The notes beneath the pieces were generated by a model that did not search any database, was not told where the DNA came from, and saw nothing but the letters and a program-made list of their open reading frames with translations. From Hymenobacter rubripertinctus (GTDB taxonomy: Bacteria; Bacteroidota; Bacteroidia; Cytophagales; Hymenobacteraceae), in contig NZ_QYCN01000006.1 in assembly GCF_003583925.1 (NCBI RefSeq), positions 92,886-143,894 of the forward strand: a stretch of DNA of 51,009 nt. The letters are read 5' to 3'. This document shows, piece after piece, positions 17,141 through 27,102 of the stretch. The translations under genes were made by a program, and so were the position numbers. How positions within the stretch are numbered: position 1 is the first letter of the stretch; each line of letters opens with the position of its first letter.

Positions 17141-18370
17141 ATGCGTTTTTTACTGCTGACTCTTTTAGTAGCGCTTAGCTATTCTACAATAGCCCAAAAC
17201 CTGCATGCGTCTCCTACTGTCATGTCAGATTTGAAAGACTGCTACCGTATTGTACAGGAGGATAGTGTGGTTGTGTATTATGATGCGGACTATGTACTGA
17301 CCCCATCTGAATGCGCTAGCATTCGCCGTCATACCCGGCTGACAGCGGACGGCAACTTTGGGGGAGAGGTGCGCGACTATTGGATCAATACCAACCAATT
17401 GGCATTGCGCGTACGTTACCAGGACGGTAAGTCGGACGGTCTTATCGAGCAGTATCACTTTAACGGCCGGTTAGCATTGCGTGGCCAGCTTTTGCAGGGC
17501 ATTCCAAGCGGTGAGTGGCAGTACTGGTATACTAATGGCCAACGTCGGCAAACAGCACGGTTCTCGGCAGAAAATACGGTATACCTGGTAGCCTATTGGG
17601 ATTCAACTGGCACCCAGCAAGTAGCTAATGGAACCGGCTATTGGGAAGGCGAGTTGGCTCCCACTTATACGACAATGTTGCCGGGCAATATCAAGCGCAA
17701 CCACTCCACCTTACGATTCAAAGGTTCTGTTGCTGATGGTGTACCCCACGGGGAATGGCAGAGTATTTATGCGCACAACAAGCAGGTTTTCACTGTTGAG
17801 AATTTTGCGCGCGGCAAATTTCGTCATGGCCGTATGGCAACCAAGCCCGTCTACGGTAGTGCTACGCTCACTGCTTCCCAGATCATTTTTGCTTTGGCAA
17901 GTCCGAGCAAACTTGCGGAAGATTTTGAGCTAGGCTTATCCTGCGCCACCCGCCAGCAGCAACAGCAGAATCAAAAAGTATTGGCGCAAATCCGGTTTCC
18001 CAGCAATACCTCATTGCCCCCGGACTATGCTGAGCAGCTAGGGCGTAAGCTGATGCTATATGCGGGCCAGCCGTGGTATGAACGGTTGCCAGCTCGCTCG
18101 GCACTCAGGTGCCAGCTTGATTCGACCGGCTCTATCCAGGAAGTATCCGGTGATAATGCTCCTCTGCAAGCAGTTATACGAGATGCCATGCGGTTAATGC
18201 CCCGTTGGAGTGCAGCAACGTATCAGGGACACTATATACCGGGCGGATTTACGGTAGTCGTTGTTAACAATAGCGGCAGCCTGACAATGCAACTTTATGT
18301 AACAGCTACTGTTCCGGCGGAATCAGCGGGTGAGGTCCGGGAGTATTGGCAATACTGGATAGGTTTCTGA
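17141..18370 (+). CDS. secreted protein with MORN-like repeats and a TonB C-terminal-like domain
   Basis: The 409-residue protein has a signal peptide (MRFLLLTLLVALSYSTIAQN). Two MORN-variant stretches are visible, GIPSGEWQYWYTNGQRR near 120-140 and GVPHGEWQSIYAHNKQ near 198-215, plus GKFRHGRM. The end, CQLDSTGSIQEVSG followed by VIRDAMRLMPRWSAATYQG and FTVVVVN, resembles the C-terminal domain of TonB-family proteins (V-dG ... A..A...P.W.P....G.....). No TonB transmembrane anchor or proline-rich linker is present, so energy transduction is unlikely. The gene is visibly richer in A and T than its neighbours, especially at the third codon position, which suggests recent acquisition or relaxed codon use. 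No function can be assigned. Confidence 0.8.
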   Translation: MRFLLLTLLVALSYSTIAQNLHASPTVMSDLKDCYRIVQEDSVVVYYDADYVLTPSECASIRRHTRLTADGNFGGEVRDYWINTNQLALRVRYQDGKSDGLIEQYHFNGRLALRGQLLQGIPSGEWQYWYTNGQRRQTARFSAENTVYLVAYWDSTGTQQVANGTGYWEGELAPTYTTMLPGNIKRNHSTLRFKGSVADGVPHGEWQSIYAHNKQVFTVENFARGKFRHGRMATKPVYGSATLTASQIIFALASPSKLAEDFELGLSCATRQQQQQNQKVLAQIRFPSNTSLPPDYAEQLGRKLMLYAGQPWYERLPARSALRCQLDSTGSIQEVSGDNAPLQAVIRDAMRLMPRWSAATYQGHYIPGGFTVVVVNNSGSLTMQLYVTATVPAESAGEVREYWQYWIGF

Positions 18371-18544
18371 TAAATCCTGCCGAAATCCGTAAGCTGTATC
18401 TCCTATTTTTACGTTGATACCCTATCCGCAATTTAACCACTTTCATTTGCTCGGGCCCCTCTTCCCACCCGGTCGTTTTGGCCGAACGCGGGATGTTGAG
18501 TAGGTTGCCCGTCCGTTGGCCTCTTCCGGGCCGTATTCAGCCTA

Positions 18545-21253
18545 ATGTTTCGTACTGAACTCCCCCTTACACCCCATCCTCAGCAACTGCCGCCCTCGGC
18601 CCGCGTGCTGACCATCGGGTCCTGCTTTTCGGATACCATCGGCTCGCGCCTGACCGAGTTCAAGGTCGCGACTATGGCGAATCCGTTCGGCACCGTTTTC
18701 AACCCGATTTCGGCCTGCAAACTGTTGCGCGCCGCCGCCGGTGAGGACATGGACTGGCAGCAGCACCTGGTGGAAGCCCGGGGCCGCTGGCAAAACCACG
18801 ACCTGCACGCCGAGTTGGGGGCCGACACGCCGGTGGAGCTACTCCAGCGCATCCAGACGATGACCCGCGAGGCGGGCGTGTTCCTGGCTACTGCCGACGT
18901 GGTAGTGCTCACCCTGGGCAGTGCCTTTGCCTACCGCCTGCGCGAAACCGGGGAGCTCATCAACAACTGCCACAAGATTGCGGGCGAGAAGTTCGACAAG
19001 GAGCTGCTCACCGCCGACGACATTATTGCGGCCGTGGCGGAAACCCACGCCTACCTGCGGCGCATCAACCCCAAGCTGCGCTTTATTCTGACGGTGAGCC
19101 CGGTGCGCCACCTGAAGGATACGCTGGTGCTCAACTCGGCCAGTAAGGCCATGCTGCGCGTGGCCTGCCACTACCTCAGTGAGCTGCTGCCCGACGTGAC
19201 TTACTTCCCGGCCTACGAGCTGCTGATGGACGATTTGCGGGACTACCGCTTCTACGCCTCCGACATGCTGCACCCCTCGGAGGTAGCCGAAAATTACGTT
19301 TGGGAGCGGTTTACGCGCACCTATTTCGATGCTGCATTCGGCCGGTTCAAGAAGGAGTGGGAAGGCATCCGGCAGAGTCTGAACCACCGGCCGCTGTACC
19401 CGGCGTCGCCCGAGCACCGGGAGTTTCTGGCGACCACCCTGGAGCGCCTGCGCAAGGTGGCCGGGCAGGCCGATGTGCGTATGGAGCTGCTGCACGTGGA
19501 GCGCGAGCTGGCCAACCTGCCCCTGCCCGTGGTATCCGCCGCGCCGGAACCGGAGGATTACGACGACGGCGAGGAGCGCATCGACATCGGCTCCTTCGAT
19601 GAGGAGCCCGCCGTGGCGGCAGCACCGGCAGCACCGGCGCCCCCTGCTCCTACTCCGGCAGCCACTCGCAGGCCCGCACCCGCGGAACGCAAGCCCGTCC
19701 GTGCCCCGGAACCGCGTGAGGATTCCGACGACGACGATGCCACCGACCGCGGTCAGGCCCGCATCCTGCGTCCCGGCTTCGGCGTACTGCTGGAAGACGA
19801 GGACGAGGAGCACTACGACGACCACCAGGCAGCTGCCACTCCGACTGAAACCCTTGCAACTTCGGAATCGGCCTACGACCAGGCGTACTCGGCGGCGGCG
19901 CTGGCAGAGTCCGAGCAGGATGATTCGGACGCGGAAACCGAAGGTGAACCGGAGCACCGCAAGAAACGCCGCTCCCGCGGCGGGGCCAAGCGCACCAAGC
20001 GCAAGAACGCCCGTCTCGCGGCCGAGCAGACATCCGGGGAACTTCAGCCCGAAAGCAGCGTGGTAGCAGTGCAGCCCGCCCCCGCCGATGCAATTATAGA
20101 GCAGTCAGACGATGAAACGGCCACCGAGGTAGTGTATGTAACCGAGGAAGAGCTGCGCCGCCCGCGTCGCAACCCCGATTCCGGAGTGCAGGCCACTGAT
20201 GAACCTACTACTGCGCCCGAGGCAGCATCGGAAACCGCCGCAACCAACGAGGAAGCACCGGCCGAGGAAGCAACCGGCAACCGCCGCAGCCGCAACAACC
20301 GGCGCGGAGGCAAGCGCGAATCGCCGGAACGCACTGGCGGCCGCGCGGCGCGCCAGCCGCTGTATGCGGCGGAAACGGAAGCGCCGGTAGCAACCGGAGC
20401 GGAAGCTGAAACCACCCCTGCCCCGGCCGCAGCAGAGGCATTGGCTACCCTGGTAGCGGCAGTGGCAGTTACTGCGGAAGGACCGACTAAGCCGGCAACC
20501 ACAGCGCCCGCCGCTCCGGAGGCAGTACCTGCTCCTGCGAAGAAAAAGCCAGCCGCCAGACGGAAGCCAGCCGCAAAGACTCCGACAGCCACGCCTGCGG
20601 AAACGACTAAACCGCAAGCCTTGGCCACTGAACAGTCCGGCCAGGCAACCACGGTTACTCCTGCCCCGGCTGCGGTTGCTGAAGCTCCGGTAGCTGTTGC
20701 AAAGGCTCCAGTGGCCAAGAAACCCGCTCGCCGTAAGCCCGCAGCCAAGCCTAAGCCAGTAGCCGCCGCTACGCCGGAAACGGCTGTCCCGGCGCCAACG
20801 GCTCCTCCCGCAACGGAGGCGGCCGCTCCGGTTAAGGCAGCCCCGCGTAAACGGGCCCCGGCTAAGCCGAAAGCCAAACCTGCGGCCCCGGTAGCCGGGG
20901 CCACCCCGGCGCCAACCGTTATCCAGCCGGAAGCCAAGCCGAAAGCGGAAGCAGCTCCGGCGGCGAAAGCAACACCAGCGTCGAAACCCAAGGCAGCGGC
21001 AAAGGCCCCGGCGAAAGCCAAGACTGCGGCAGCAGTTCCGAAAGCGGCTGCTCAATTGGAGGAAGCCTTGGCGGCCAAACCGGCCGCCAAGGCTAAAGCA
21101 CCCGCCAAACCGCGCAAAACGGCCCCGGCCGCTGCCAAATCGGAACCGGTGGAAAAACCGGCGGCCAAGAAACCGGCGGCCAAGCCTAAAGCCAAGGCAC
21201 CGGCCCGAAAGAAGGCTACTCCTGAGCCGCCCGCCGCCGCCGAAAACAACTAA
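18545..21253 (+). CDS. GSCFA-domain protein with a long Ala/Pro/Lys-rich tail
   Basis: The N-terminal ~330 residues form a GSCFA domain, a SGNH-like family of unknown substrate: GSCFSDTIGSRL begins at residue 25, AFAYRLRETGE, FILTVSPVRHLKDTL and ASDMLHPSEVAENYVWERF follow, the last carrying the conserved Asp-x-x-His. GSCFA proteins are usually about 320-350 residues; this one has 902. From about residue 340 it becomes acidic and disordered, with a basic patch (RKKRRSRGGAKRTKRKNAR) near 465-490. From about 600 to the end it is Ala/Pro/Lys repeats of the type KPAAKPKAKAPARKK, like histone H1 or AlgP tails. The frame is open throughout. No signal peptide is visible. A perfect terminator follows. 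The role of the tail is unknown; nucleic-acid or polyanion binding is an inference. Confidence 0.85.
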   Translation: MFRTELPLTPHPQQLPPSARVLTIGSCFSDTIGSRLTEFKVATMANPFGTVFNPISACKLLRAAAGEDMDWQQHLVEARGRWQNHDLHAELGADTPVELLQRIQTMTREAGVFLATADVVVLTLGSAFAYRLRETGELINNCHKIAGEKFDKELLTADDIIAAVAETHAYLRRINPKLRFILTVSPVRHLKDTLVLNSASKAMLRVACHYLSELLPDVTYFPAYELLMDDLRDYRFYASDMLHPSEVAENYVWERFTRTYFDAAFGRFKKEWEGIRQSLNHRPLYPASPEHREFLATTLERLRKVAGQADVRMELLHVERELANLPLPVVSAAPEPEDYDDGEERIDIGSFDEEPAVAAAPAAPAPPAPTPAATRRPAPAERKPVRAPEPREDSDDDDATDRGQARILRPGFGVLLEDEDEEHYDDHQAAATPTETLATSESAYDQAYSAAALAESEQDDSDAETEGEPEHRKKRRSRGGAKRTKRKNARLAAEQTSGELQPESSVVAVQPAPADAIIEQSDDETATEVVYVTEEELRRPRRNPDSGVQATDEPTTAPEAASETAATNEEAPAEEATGNRRSRNNRRGGKRESPERTGGRAARQPLYAAETEAPVATGAEAETTPAPAAAEALATLVAAVAVTAEGPTKPATTAPAAPEAVPAPAKKKPAARRKPAAKTPTATPAETTKPQALATEQSGQATTVTPAPAAVAEAPVAVAKAPVAKKPARRKPAAKPKPVAAATPETAVPAPTAPPATEAAAPVKAAPRKRAPAKPKAKPAAPVAGATPAPTVIQPEAKPKAEAAPAAKATPASKPKAAAKAPAKAKTAAAVPKAAAQLEEALAAKPAAKAKAPAKPRKTAPAAAKSEPVEKPAAKKPAAKPKAKAPARKKATPEPPAAAENN

Positions 21254-21291
21254 AAAGAAAACCCGGCCCTGGTAGGCCGGGTTTTCTTTTT
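21252..21291 (+). terminator. intrinsic terminator after the GSCFA gene
   Basis: A perfect 17-bp stem (21252-21268 with 21275-21291) around the loop CTGGTA; the core is ACCCGGCC/GGCCGGGT flanked by AAAAAGAAA and TTTCTTTTT. Because of the A-run on the left, it could also act on the minus strand. Confidence 0.93.
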
Positions 21292-21322
21292 AACCCCTTC
21301 CTTCCCCGCTTGTTCCGCCAGT

Positions 21323-23353
21323 ATGTCTGCTCCCGCCAACCGCCTGCAACACGAATCCAGCCCCTACCTGCTCCAGCACGCCCACAACCCGGTAGAGTGG
21401 TATCCGTGGGGCGAGGAGGCCCTGGCGCGTGCCCGTGCCGAGCAGAAGCCGCTGCTGGTGAGCATTGGGTACGCCGCCTGCCACTGGTGCCACGTGATGG
21501 AACGCGAATCGTTCGAGAATCCGCAGATAGCGGCCTTGATGAACGCCCATTTCGTGTGCGTGAAAGTGGACCGGGAGGAGCGGCCCGACGTGGACCAGGT
21601 GTACATGGAAGCCCTGCACGCGATGGGATTACAGGGCGGCTGGCCTCTGAACGTGTTTCTGACGCCCGAAGCCAAGCCCTTTTACGGCGGCACCTACTTC
21701 CCGCCCCGCAACTGGTTGCAGCTGCTCACCAGCATCGGGCCGGGCTATGCCGGGGAACACCGCACCGAGCTGGACGCGTCGGCCGAGCAGTTTGCCCAGG
21801 CACTGCAAATCAGCGCCCTGGAAAAATACCGGGTGCCGGCTTCAGCGGAAGGTCTGTCGGCGGCCCGGTTCGCGGAGCTGACGGAAAATCTGGCCGCGAA
21901 ATTCGACCGCCAGAAAGGCGGATTCGACCGTTCTCCAAAGTTTCCGCTGCCCGTTGCCTGGCAGTTCCTCTTGCGCGCCCAGGTCCTGACCGGCAGCCCA
22001 GAACTATTGGATCAGCTCGGGCTGACGCTGCGCGAAATGGCCTGGGGCGGCCTCTACGACCAGGTGGGCGGCGGCTTTGCCCGCTACTCCACCGATGCCG
22101 ACTGGCTGGTACCCCACTTCGAGAAGATGCTCTACGACAACGGCCAACTGCTGAGCCTCTATGCCGAAGCCTTCCAGACCACTGCCGACCCGCTGTACCG
22201 GGAGGTAGTGTACGGCACCGTGGATTTCCTGGAACGCGAGCTGCTCAGCCCGGAAGGCGGCTTCTATTCCGCCCTGGATGCCGATAGTGAGGGCGTGGAA
22301 GGCCAGTTCTACCGCTGGACGCGGGAGGAGTTGCAGGCCGTGCTCGGCGACGAAGAAGCCCTGGCCACCGCTTACTACCGCTGCACCGCCCTGGGCAACT
22401 GGGAGCACGGTGCCAATATCCTGCACCGCCGCCAGTCGGACGCGGAGTTTGCCCAGGCCCACGACCTGACGCCCGAGGTAGTAGCCACGCTGGTGCACGG
22501 CTGGCGCAACCGGCTGCTGGCCGCCCGGGCCACCCGCCCCCGCCCCGCCCTCGACGACAAAATCCTGACCAGCTGGAACGCCCTCACCGTGCAGGGCCTG
22601 CTGGACGCCTACCGTGCCTTCGCGGAACCCCGCTTTCTGGCGCTGGCCCGGAGCTGCGCCGAATTCCTGCGGACCAGGCTGGTGGTCGATGGCCGGCTCC
22701 ACCGCAGTTACAAGAACGGCCGGGCCACCATCCCGGCTTTTCTCGAAGATTACGCCCTGCTCATTCAGGCCTTTATCAGCCTGTACGAAGCCACCTTCGC
22801 CGAAGAATGGCTGTACGAGGCCCAGCACCTGACTACGTCCGTCCTCTCCCACTTCTTCGACCCCATCGAGCAGCAGTTTTTTTACACGGCCGATAACGGT
22901 GAAGTGCTCATTGCCCGCCCTAAGGAGCTGACCGACAACGTTCTTCCGGCGTCCAATTCCGTGATGGCCCACAACCTGCACCGGCTGGGGCTGCACCTGG
23001 AAGATGCCGATTACACTGCCCTGGCCACCGACATGCTACGGCAAATGCAGGCCCTGGTGGTTCAGCAGCCGGCCAGCTTTGCCCACTGGGCCAGCCTGTA
23101 CGCGGCCCTGCTCCAACCCACGGCCGAAATTGCCATCGTCGGGCCCGGGGCGGAGGAGTTCCGGCGGGAGCTGAGCCGCTATTTTTTACCCAACACGGTT
23201 CTGGCTGGCACTCAGGCCACCAGCCTGCTGCCGCTGCTACGCAACCGGGAAACCCGGAACGGACGCACCACCATGTATGTCTGTTTTAACCGCGCCTGCC
23301 AGCAGCCGGTGCATTCGGTGACCGAGGCACTGGCCCAGCTACGCCAACGCTAA
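21323..23353 (+). CDS. thioredoxin-domain protein of the DUF255/YyaL (SSP411) family
   Basis: This 676-residue protein has the typical two-part layout. The N-terminal ~170 residues are a thioredoxin-like domain with [19 protein letters not shown] and a redox motif CHWC ([16 protein letters not shown]). The rest is an (alpha/alpha)6-barrel-like domain with [43 protein letters not shown] and [15 protein letters not shown]. Length is normal for the family. No signal peptide is seen, so it is probably cytoplasmic. Its biochemical role is not established; the second domain resembles sugar epimerases/glycosidases. It stands alone between the GSCFA gene and priA. Confidence 0.93.
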   Translation: MSAPANRLQHESSPYLLQHAHNPVEWYPWGEEALARARAEQKPLLVSIGYAACHWCHVMERESFENPQIAALMNAHFVCVKVDREERPDVDQVYMEALHAMGLQGGWPLNVFLTPEAKPFYGGTYFPPRNWLQLLTSIGPGYAGEHRTELDASAEQFAQALQISALEKYRVPASAEGLSAARFAELTENLAAKFDRQKGGFDRSPKFPLPVAWQFLLRAQVLTGSPELLDQLGLTLREMAWGGLYDQVGGGFARYSTDADWLVPHFEKMLYDNGQLLSLYAEAFQTTADPLYREVVYGTVDFLERELLSPEGGFYSALDADSEGVEGQFYRWTREELQAVLGDEEALATAYYRCTALGNWEHGANILHRRQSDAEFAQAHDLTPEVVATLVHGWRNRLLAARATRPRPALDDKILTSWNALTVQGLLDAYRAFAEPRFLALARSCAEFLRTRLVVDGRLHRSYKNGRATIPAFLEDYALLIQAFISLYEATFAEEWLYEAQHLTTSVLSHFFDPIEQQFFYTADNGEVLIARPKELTDNVLPASNSVMAHNLHRLGLHLEDADYTALATDMLRQMQALVVQQPASFAHWASLYAALLQPTAEIAIVGPGAEEFRRELSRYFLPNTVLAGTQATSLLPLLRNRETRNGRTTMYVCFNRACQQPVHSVTEALAQLRQR

Positions 23354-23539
23354 AGGCCGCCCGAATTTACCCGGGAGCCTTCCCTGACGGCGGCGGGCGG
23401 TGTATCTTTACTAATCGTACCGGAGCCGTTCACCGGCTTCGGAGCCCGGGCCGGGTAGTTGGGTTATTCCGCTATTGCCGGCACCTGCGGGCCTTTCTAC
23501 CCTTTGCCTTCGCCGTTCTTGAGCCTTTCCTTCGACTTT

Positions 23540-26065
23540 GTGCAGCCCCAGCCGGAAGCGGCGGCCGACCGCGTCACGCTGTTTGCCGACGTGATTCTGC
23601 CCCTGCCGCTACCCCGCCTCTACACCTACCGCGTCCCCTTCGAGCTCAACGACCAGGTGGTGGTGGGCGGGCGCGTGATTGTGCAGTTCGGGGCCAAGAA
23701 AACGCTGAGCTGTATTGTGGCCGCCGTGCACGAAACGCCGCCCACGCTCTACCAGGCCAAGTACATTCTGGAGTTCATCGACGACGCGCCCGTGGTCACC
23801 CAGCCCCAGCTCAAGCTCTTCCGCTGGATGGCCGACTACTACCTCTGCACCCTGGGCGAGGTAATTAATGCGGCCCTGCCCTCGGCCCTCAAGCTCAGCT
23901 CCGAGAGCCGCGTGCAGCTCCACCCGGCCTTCGAGCCCGACAACCACCCCTATCCCCTCGGCGACCAGGAGCAGAAGGTAGTGGACGCGCTGAGCACCGG
24001 CGAGGAAGGCAAGTCGATGACGTTCACGGAGGTGGGCGAGCTGCTGGGCATTGCCTCCTTCCACAAGTACATCAAGTCCCTGATGCAGAAGGATGTGGTG
24101 TTCCTGTTCGAGCACCTCAAAGATAAATTTGCACCCAAGGTGGTGAAGAAGGTACGTTTGGCCCACCACTACGTGTCGGAGGCGGCCATTGAGCAGCTGT
24201 TCGGGCAGCTGGCCAGCCGGGCCAAGCAGCTGGATGTGGTGATGCGCTACCTCCAGCGCGTACCGGTGTACCAGAGCGAGCACGCCAACCACCGCGGCAT
24301 GGACAAGGCGGCGCTGACTTCGGCACCCCACCTCTCGCCCTCGGCAGTGAACACGCTCATCAAAAACGGCATCCTGGAGCAGTTCGACCAGATTGTGTCG
24401 CGCTTCCCGCTGGATGAAGACGATGCCCAGGCCAACATGCACTTCACGCTGAGTGATACGCAGGTAGAAGCCCGCGACGCAGTAATGCGCGAGTTTCAGA
24501 CCAAAGACATTGTGCTGCTGCACGGCGTAACGGGCGCGGGCAAGACGGAAATCTACATCGACCTCATCAAGCAGGCGCTGGATGGCGGCGGGCAGGTGCT
24601 CTACCTGCTGCCCGAAATTGCCCTCACGGCCCAGATTGTGACCCGGCTCATGCGCGTGTTCGGCTCCCGGCTGGGTGTGTACCACTCCAAGTTCTCCGAC
24701 AACGAGCGGGTAGAAGTGTGGAATGGGGTACTGTCGGGGCGGTTTCAGGTGGTGGTGGGCGTGCGCTCGGCCGTGTTTCTGCCCTTCGATAACCTCGCCC
24801 TCACGATTGTAGACGAGGAGCACGAGAGCAGCTACAAGCAGTACGACCCCGCCCCGCGCTACAACGCCCGCGAGGTGGCCCTGATGATGGCCCACTTCCA
24901 GGGCAGCAAAACCCTGCTCGGCTCGGCCACGCCGGCCGTGGAAACCTACTACCAGGCCCGCGCCGGGCGCTACGGCCTCGTGAGCCTGACCAAACGCTTT
25001 GGCGAGGCCGGTCTGCCCGAAATTGTGCTCGTGGACACCCGTAAAAGTCGGGAGCAGAAAACGATGCTCAACCACTTTACGCCCGAGCTGATGGCGGAAA
25101 TGGAAAGCAAGCTGGCTCAGCAGGAGCAGGTGATTCTGTTCCAGAACCGCCGCGGCTACGCTCCGTTCATCAACTGCCTCGACTGCGGCTGGATACCCAA
25201 GTGCACCAACTGCGCCGTGAGCCTGAGCTACCACAAGCAGGCCCACGAGCTGCGCTGCCACTACTGCGGCCACCACGACCGGATGCCGGCCCAGTGCCCC
25301 GCCTGCGGCTCGCGCAACGTGAAAACGGTGGGCTTCGGCACCGAGAAAATCGAGGACGACCTGAAGGTAATGCTGCCCCAGGCCAACGTGCAGCGCATGG
25401 ACCTGGACACGACGCGGGCCAAGAACTCGTATCAGCAGATTATTTCCGATTTCGAGCAGCAGAAAACCAACGTGCTGGTGGGCACCCAGATGGTAACCAA
25501 GGGCCTCGACTTCGCCAACGTGAGCCTGGTGGGCATCATCAACGCCGACTCCATCATTCACTACCCCGATTTCCGGGCGCACGAGCGGGCCTTCCAGATG
25601 TTTGTGCAGGTGAGCGGACGGGCGGGCCGCAAAGGCAAGAAGGGCAAGGTCATCATCCAGACCGGCGACCCCGAGCAGGTCATCTTCGACAAGGTGATCC
25701 GCAACGACTACCTGGAGTTCTACGAGTACGAAATCACCCAGCGCCGGGAGCATGGCTACCCGCCGTTTATGCGCATTATCCGCCTCACCGTGAAGCACGT
25801 GGACGTGACGGTGGGCGAGCGGGCGGCCCGGCTGCTGACCCAGGAGTTGGTAGACCGGCTGGGCCGCGAGGCCGTGCTGGGGCCGGAAGCGCCCTATATC
25901 TTCCGCATCCGCAACTTCTACCTCCAGGAAATCACCATCAAGCTCAGCCGCGAGCACACCGTGCTCAAAGCCGCCAAAGCCGACCTCATGGCCGCCCTGG
26001 ACGTAATTCGCGACCAGAAGGAGTTCAAGCAGGTACGACTGGCCGCCGACGTGGACCCGATGTAG
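23540..26065 (+). CDS. priA: primosomal protein N' (replication restart helicase PriA)
   Basis: PriA recognises stalled forks and loads the replicative helicase. Motifs in order: an N-terminal DNA-binding domain (VILPLPLPRLYTYRVPFEL), Walker A GVTGAGKTEIY, the DEEH box VDEEHESSYKQYDPAPRYNAREVA, the zinc-binding region CLDCGWIPKCTNC ... CHYCGHH ... CPACGS, and helicase motif V/VI (VGTQMVTKGLDFANV, QVSGRAGRKGKKG). No ATG is available near the N-terminus. The GTG at 23540 gives 841 residues; TTG codons at 23519 and 23459 are alternatives. TATCTTTA at 23403-23410 is a possible promoter -7 box. The length is close to other Bacteroidota PriA proteins. Confidence 0.95.
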   Translation: MQPQPEAAADRVTLFADVILPLPLPRLYTYRVPFELNDQVVVGGRVIVQFGAKKTLSCIVAAVHETPPTLYQAKYILEFIDDAPVVTQPQLKLFRWMADYYLCTLGEVINAALPSALKLSSESRVQLHPAFEPDNHPYPLGDQEQKVVDALSTGEEGKSMTFTEVGELLGIASFHKYIKSLMQKDVVFLFEHLKDKFAPKVVKKVRLAHHYVSEAAIEQLFGQLASRAKQLDVVMRYLQRVPVYQSEHANHRGMDKAALTSAPHLSPSAVNTLIKNGILEQFDQIVSRFPLDEDDAQANMHFTLSDTQVEARDAVMREFQTKDIVLLHGVTGAGKTEIYIDLIKQALDGGGQVLYLLPEIALTAQIVTRLMRVFGSRLGVYHSKFSDNERVEVWNGVLSGRFQVVVGVRSAVFLPFDNLALTIVDEEHESSYKQYDPAPRYNAREVALMMAHFQGSKTLLGSATPAVETYYQARAGRYGLVSLTKRFGEAGLPEIVLVDTRKSREQKTMLNHFTPELMAEMESKLAQQEQVILFQNRRGYAPFINCLDCGWIPKCTNCAVSLSYHKQAHELRCHYCGHHDRMPAQCPACGSRNVKTVGFGTEKIEDDLKVMLPQANVQRMDLDTTRAKNSYQQIISDFEQQKTNVLVGTQMVTKGLDFANVSLVGIINADSIIHYPDFRAHERAFQMFVQVSGRAGRKGKKGKVIIQTGDPEQVIFDKVIRNDYLEFYEYEITQRREHGYPPFMRIIRLTVKHVDVTVGERAARLLTQELVDRLGREAVLGPEAPYIFRIRNFYLQEITIKLSREHTVLKAAKADLMAALDVIRDQKEFKQVRLAADVDPM

Positions 26066-26137
26066 GGGTAGGAGCCGTTGCGTGCCGGCCCTGAACCAGC
26101 CAAGGCCCGCCAGGAACGGGCGACCCGGCGGCGGGCT

Positions 26138-26890
26138 TCACGAACCCGCCACCAGCAAGATGACCCCGACCACAACCAGCGGCACGGCAATGAAACCCGC
26201 GAGAATGAGGCCGTAGGTTCCGCCCAGTAAGCCCAGCAGCAGCAACACGCCGCCCGCAAGGGCCATCCCCAGGCCCGTCTTTCTGAGTGGCTCATTGCCG
26301 CCCTCCGCTCTTGCGGCCAGCACCGCTATGGGGGCAACATTTTTCTCCCGCGCTTCCCGGCGCAGCCTTCCCCGGCCGTTTTTACCCTGGAAAAACAGCA
26401 GCGGGATTCCCACGGCCAGCAATGCCAGTCCGAACAACACTTGCGCAGCGGCCGAGTAGCCCCCGAATTCATTGTTTGCACCGACGGTCGCGTACACAAT
26501 GCCGCCGACGGTCGCCACTGCGCCCACCACGTTCACAGTAGTCGTGAGCGGATCAGCGGGTAGCTTTACCTCCGGCCGCAGCAGCCGGTCCAGCACAGTA
26601 TCGGGGGCCACTGAACGGGGAACTGCCCAGACGGGAAGCGGCGCGGCGGCAGGCAGGGCCGATGGCCGGTGGGCGCCGGTGCCTGCCGTTGCCTCCGGGG
26701 CAGGGTCGACCAGCGCGGCAGACAGCACTGGCTCAGGAGTTGGGGCATGCCAGAGGGGCGCTGTATCCGCCGGCAACTGCCTGGACGGACCGTATGCGCT
26801 GGTTTGGGGCAGCACCGCTGGCAAGTGTGTACTCTGGCATCCGGTGAGGAGCAGCATGGCCAGCAGCCCCTGGAGCAAGCGTGGTTTCAT
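26138..26890 (-). CDS. lipoprotein of unknown function, LPxTxSAY family, with hydrophobic C-terminus
   Basis: The 250-residue protein has a lipobox (LLLTGC, Cys18) followed by VLPQTSAYGPSR (26-37), a Pro/Ala-rich linker of about 70 residues, and then four hydrophobic segments (about 115-137, 147-165, and two at 205-250 including GGVLLLLGLLGGTYGLILAG). A short basic stretch (GKNGRGRLRREAREK) separates the second and third. The motif after the Cys and the hydrophobic C-terminus are shared with the next gene (27103-27687), so the two look like diverged paralogues. The family is not one I recognise. It converges on priA with only 72 bases between and no obvious terminator. Confidence 0.75.
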   Translation of the reverse strand: MKPRLLQGLLAMLLLTGCQSTHLPAVLPQTSAYGPSRQLPADTAPLWHAPTPEPVLSAALVDPAPEATAGTGAHRPSALPAAAPLPVWAVPRSVAPDTVLDRLLRPEVKLPADPLTTTVNVVGAVATVGGIVYATVGANNEFGGYSAAAQVLFGLALLAVGIPLLFFQGKNGRGRLRREAREKNVAPIAVLAARAEGGNEPLRKTGLGMALAGGVLLLLGLLGGTYGLILAGFIAVPLVVVGVILLVAGS

Positions 26891-27043
26891 AGCTAGCTAA
26901 AACCCTGAAGTGGGGAATACATAGTTAGTAGCAACCGACTGCCGGCGGGGCACTGGAGTTGCTCTTAAAGATGGAAGAAAAATTCCGTTGGCTGCTACAC
27001 CGGTCTACTGCTGAAGCTCATGCCCGGGCAAGCTATCCACACC
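26891..27043. other. intergenic region between the two lipoprotein genes
   Basis: The gap 26891-27102 holds the terminator listed at 27044-27078. The remaining ~150 bases show no open frame with a plausible start and no exact TAnnTTTG box on the minus strand; a weak promoter for the 26138-26890 gene would have to be here. Confidence 0.4.
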
Positions 27044-27078
27044 AAAAAGCCCCGGCTGCCAACTGGCAACCGGGGCTT
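27044..27078 (-). terminator. intrinsic terminator after the 27103-27687 gene
   Basis: On the minus strand AAGCCCCGG (27078-27070) pairs with CCGGGGCTT (27055-27047), with an inner TTGCCA/TGGCAG stem, and then a run of T (27048-27044). Confidence 0.85.
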
Positions 27079-27102
27079 CTGCGCTAACGGGCGACGGAGC
27101 GC

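Noticed and set aside
23609..25957. Long minus-strand open frame (782 codons) opposite priA
   Set aside because: Shadow of priA, which has Walker A, DEEH and zinc motifs; the antisense product has no recognisable domain.
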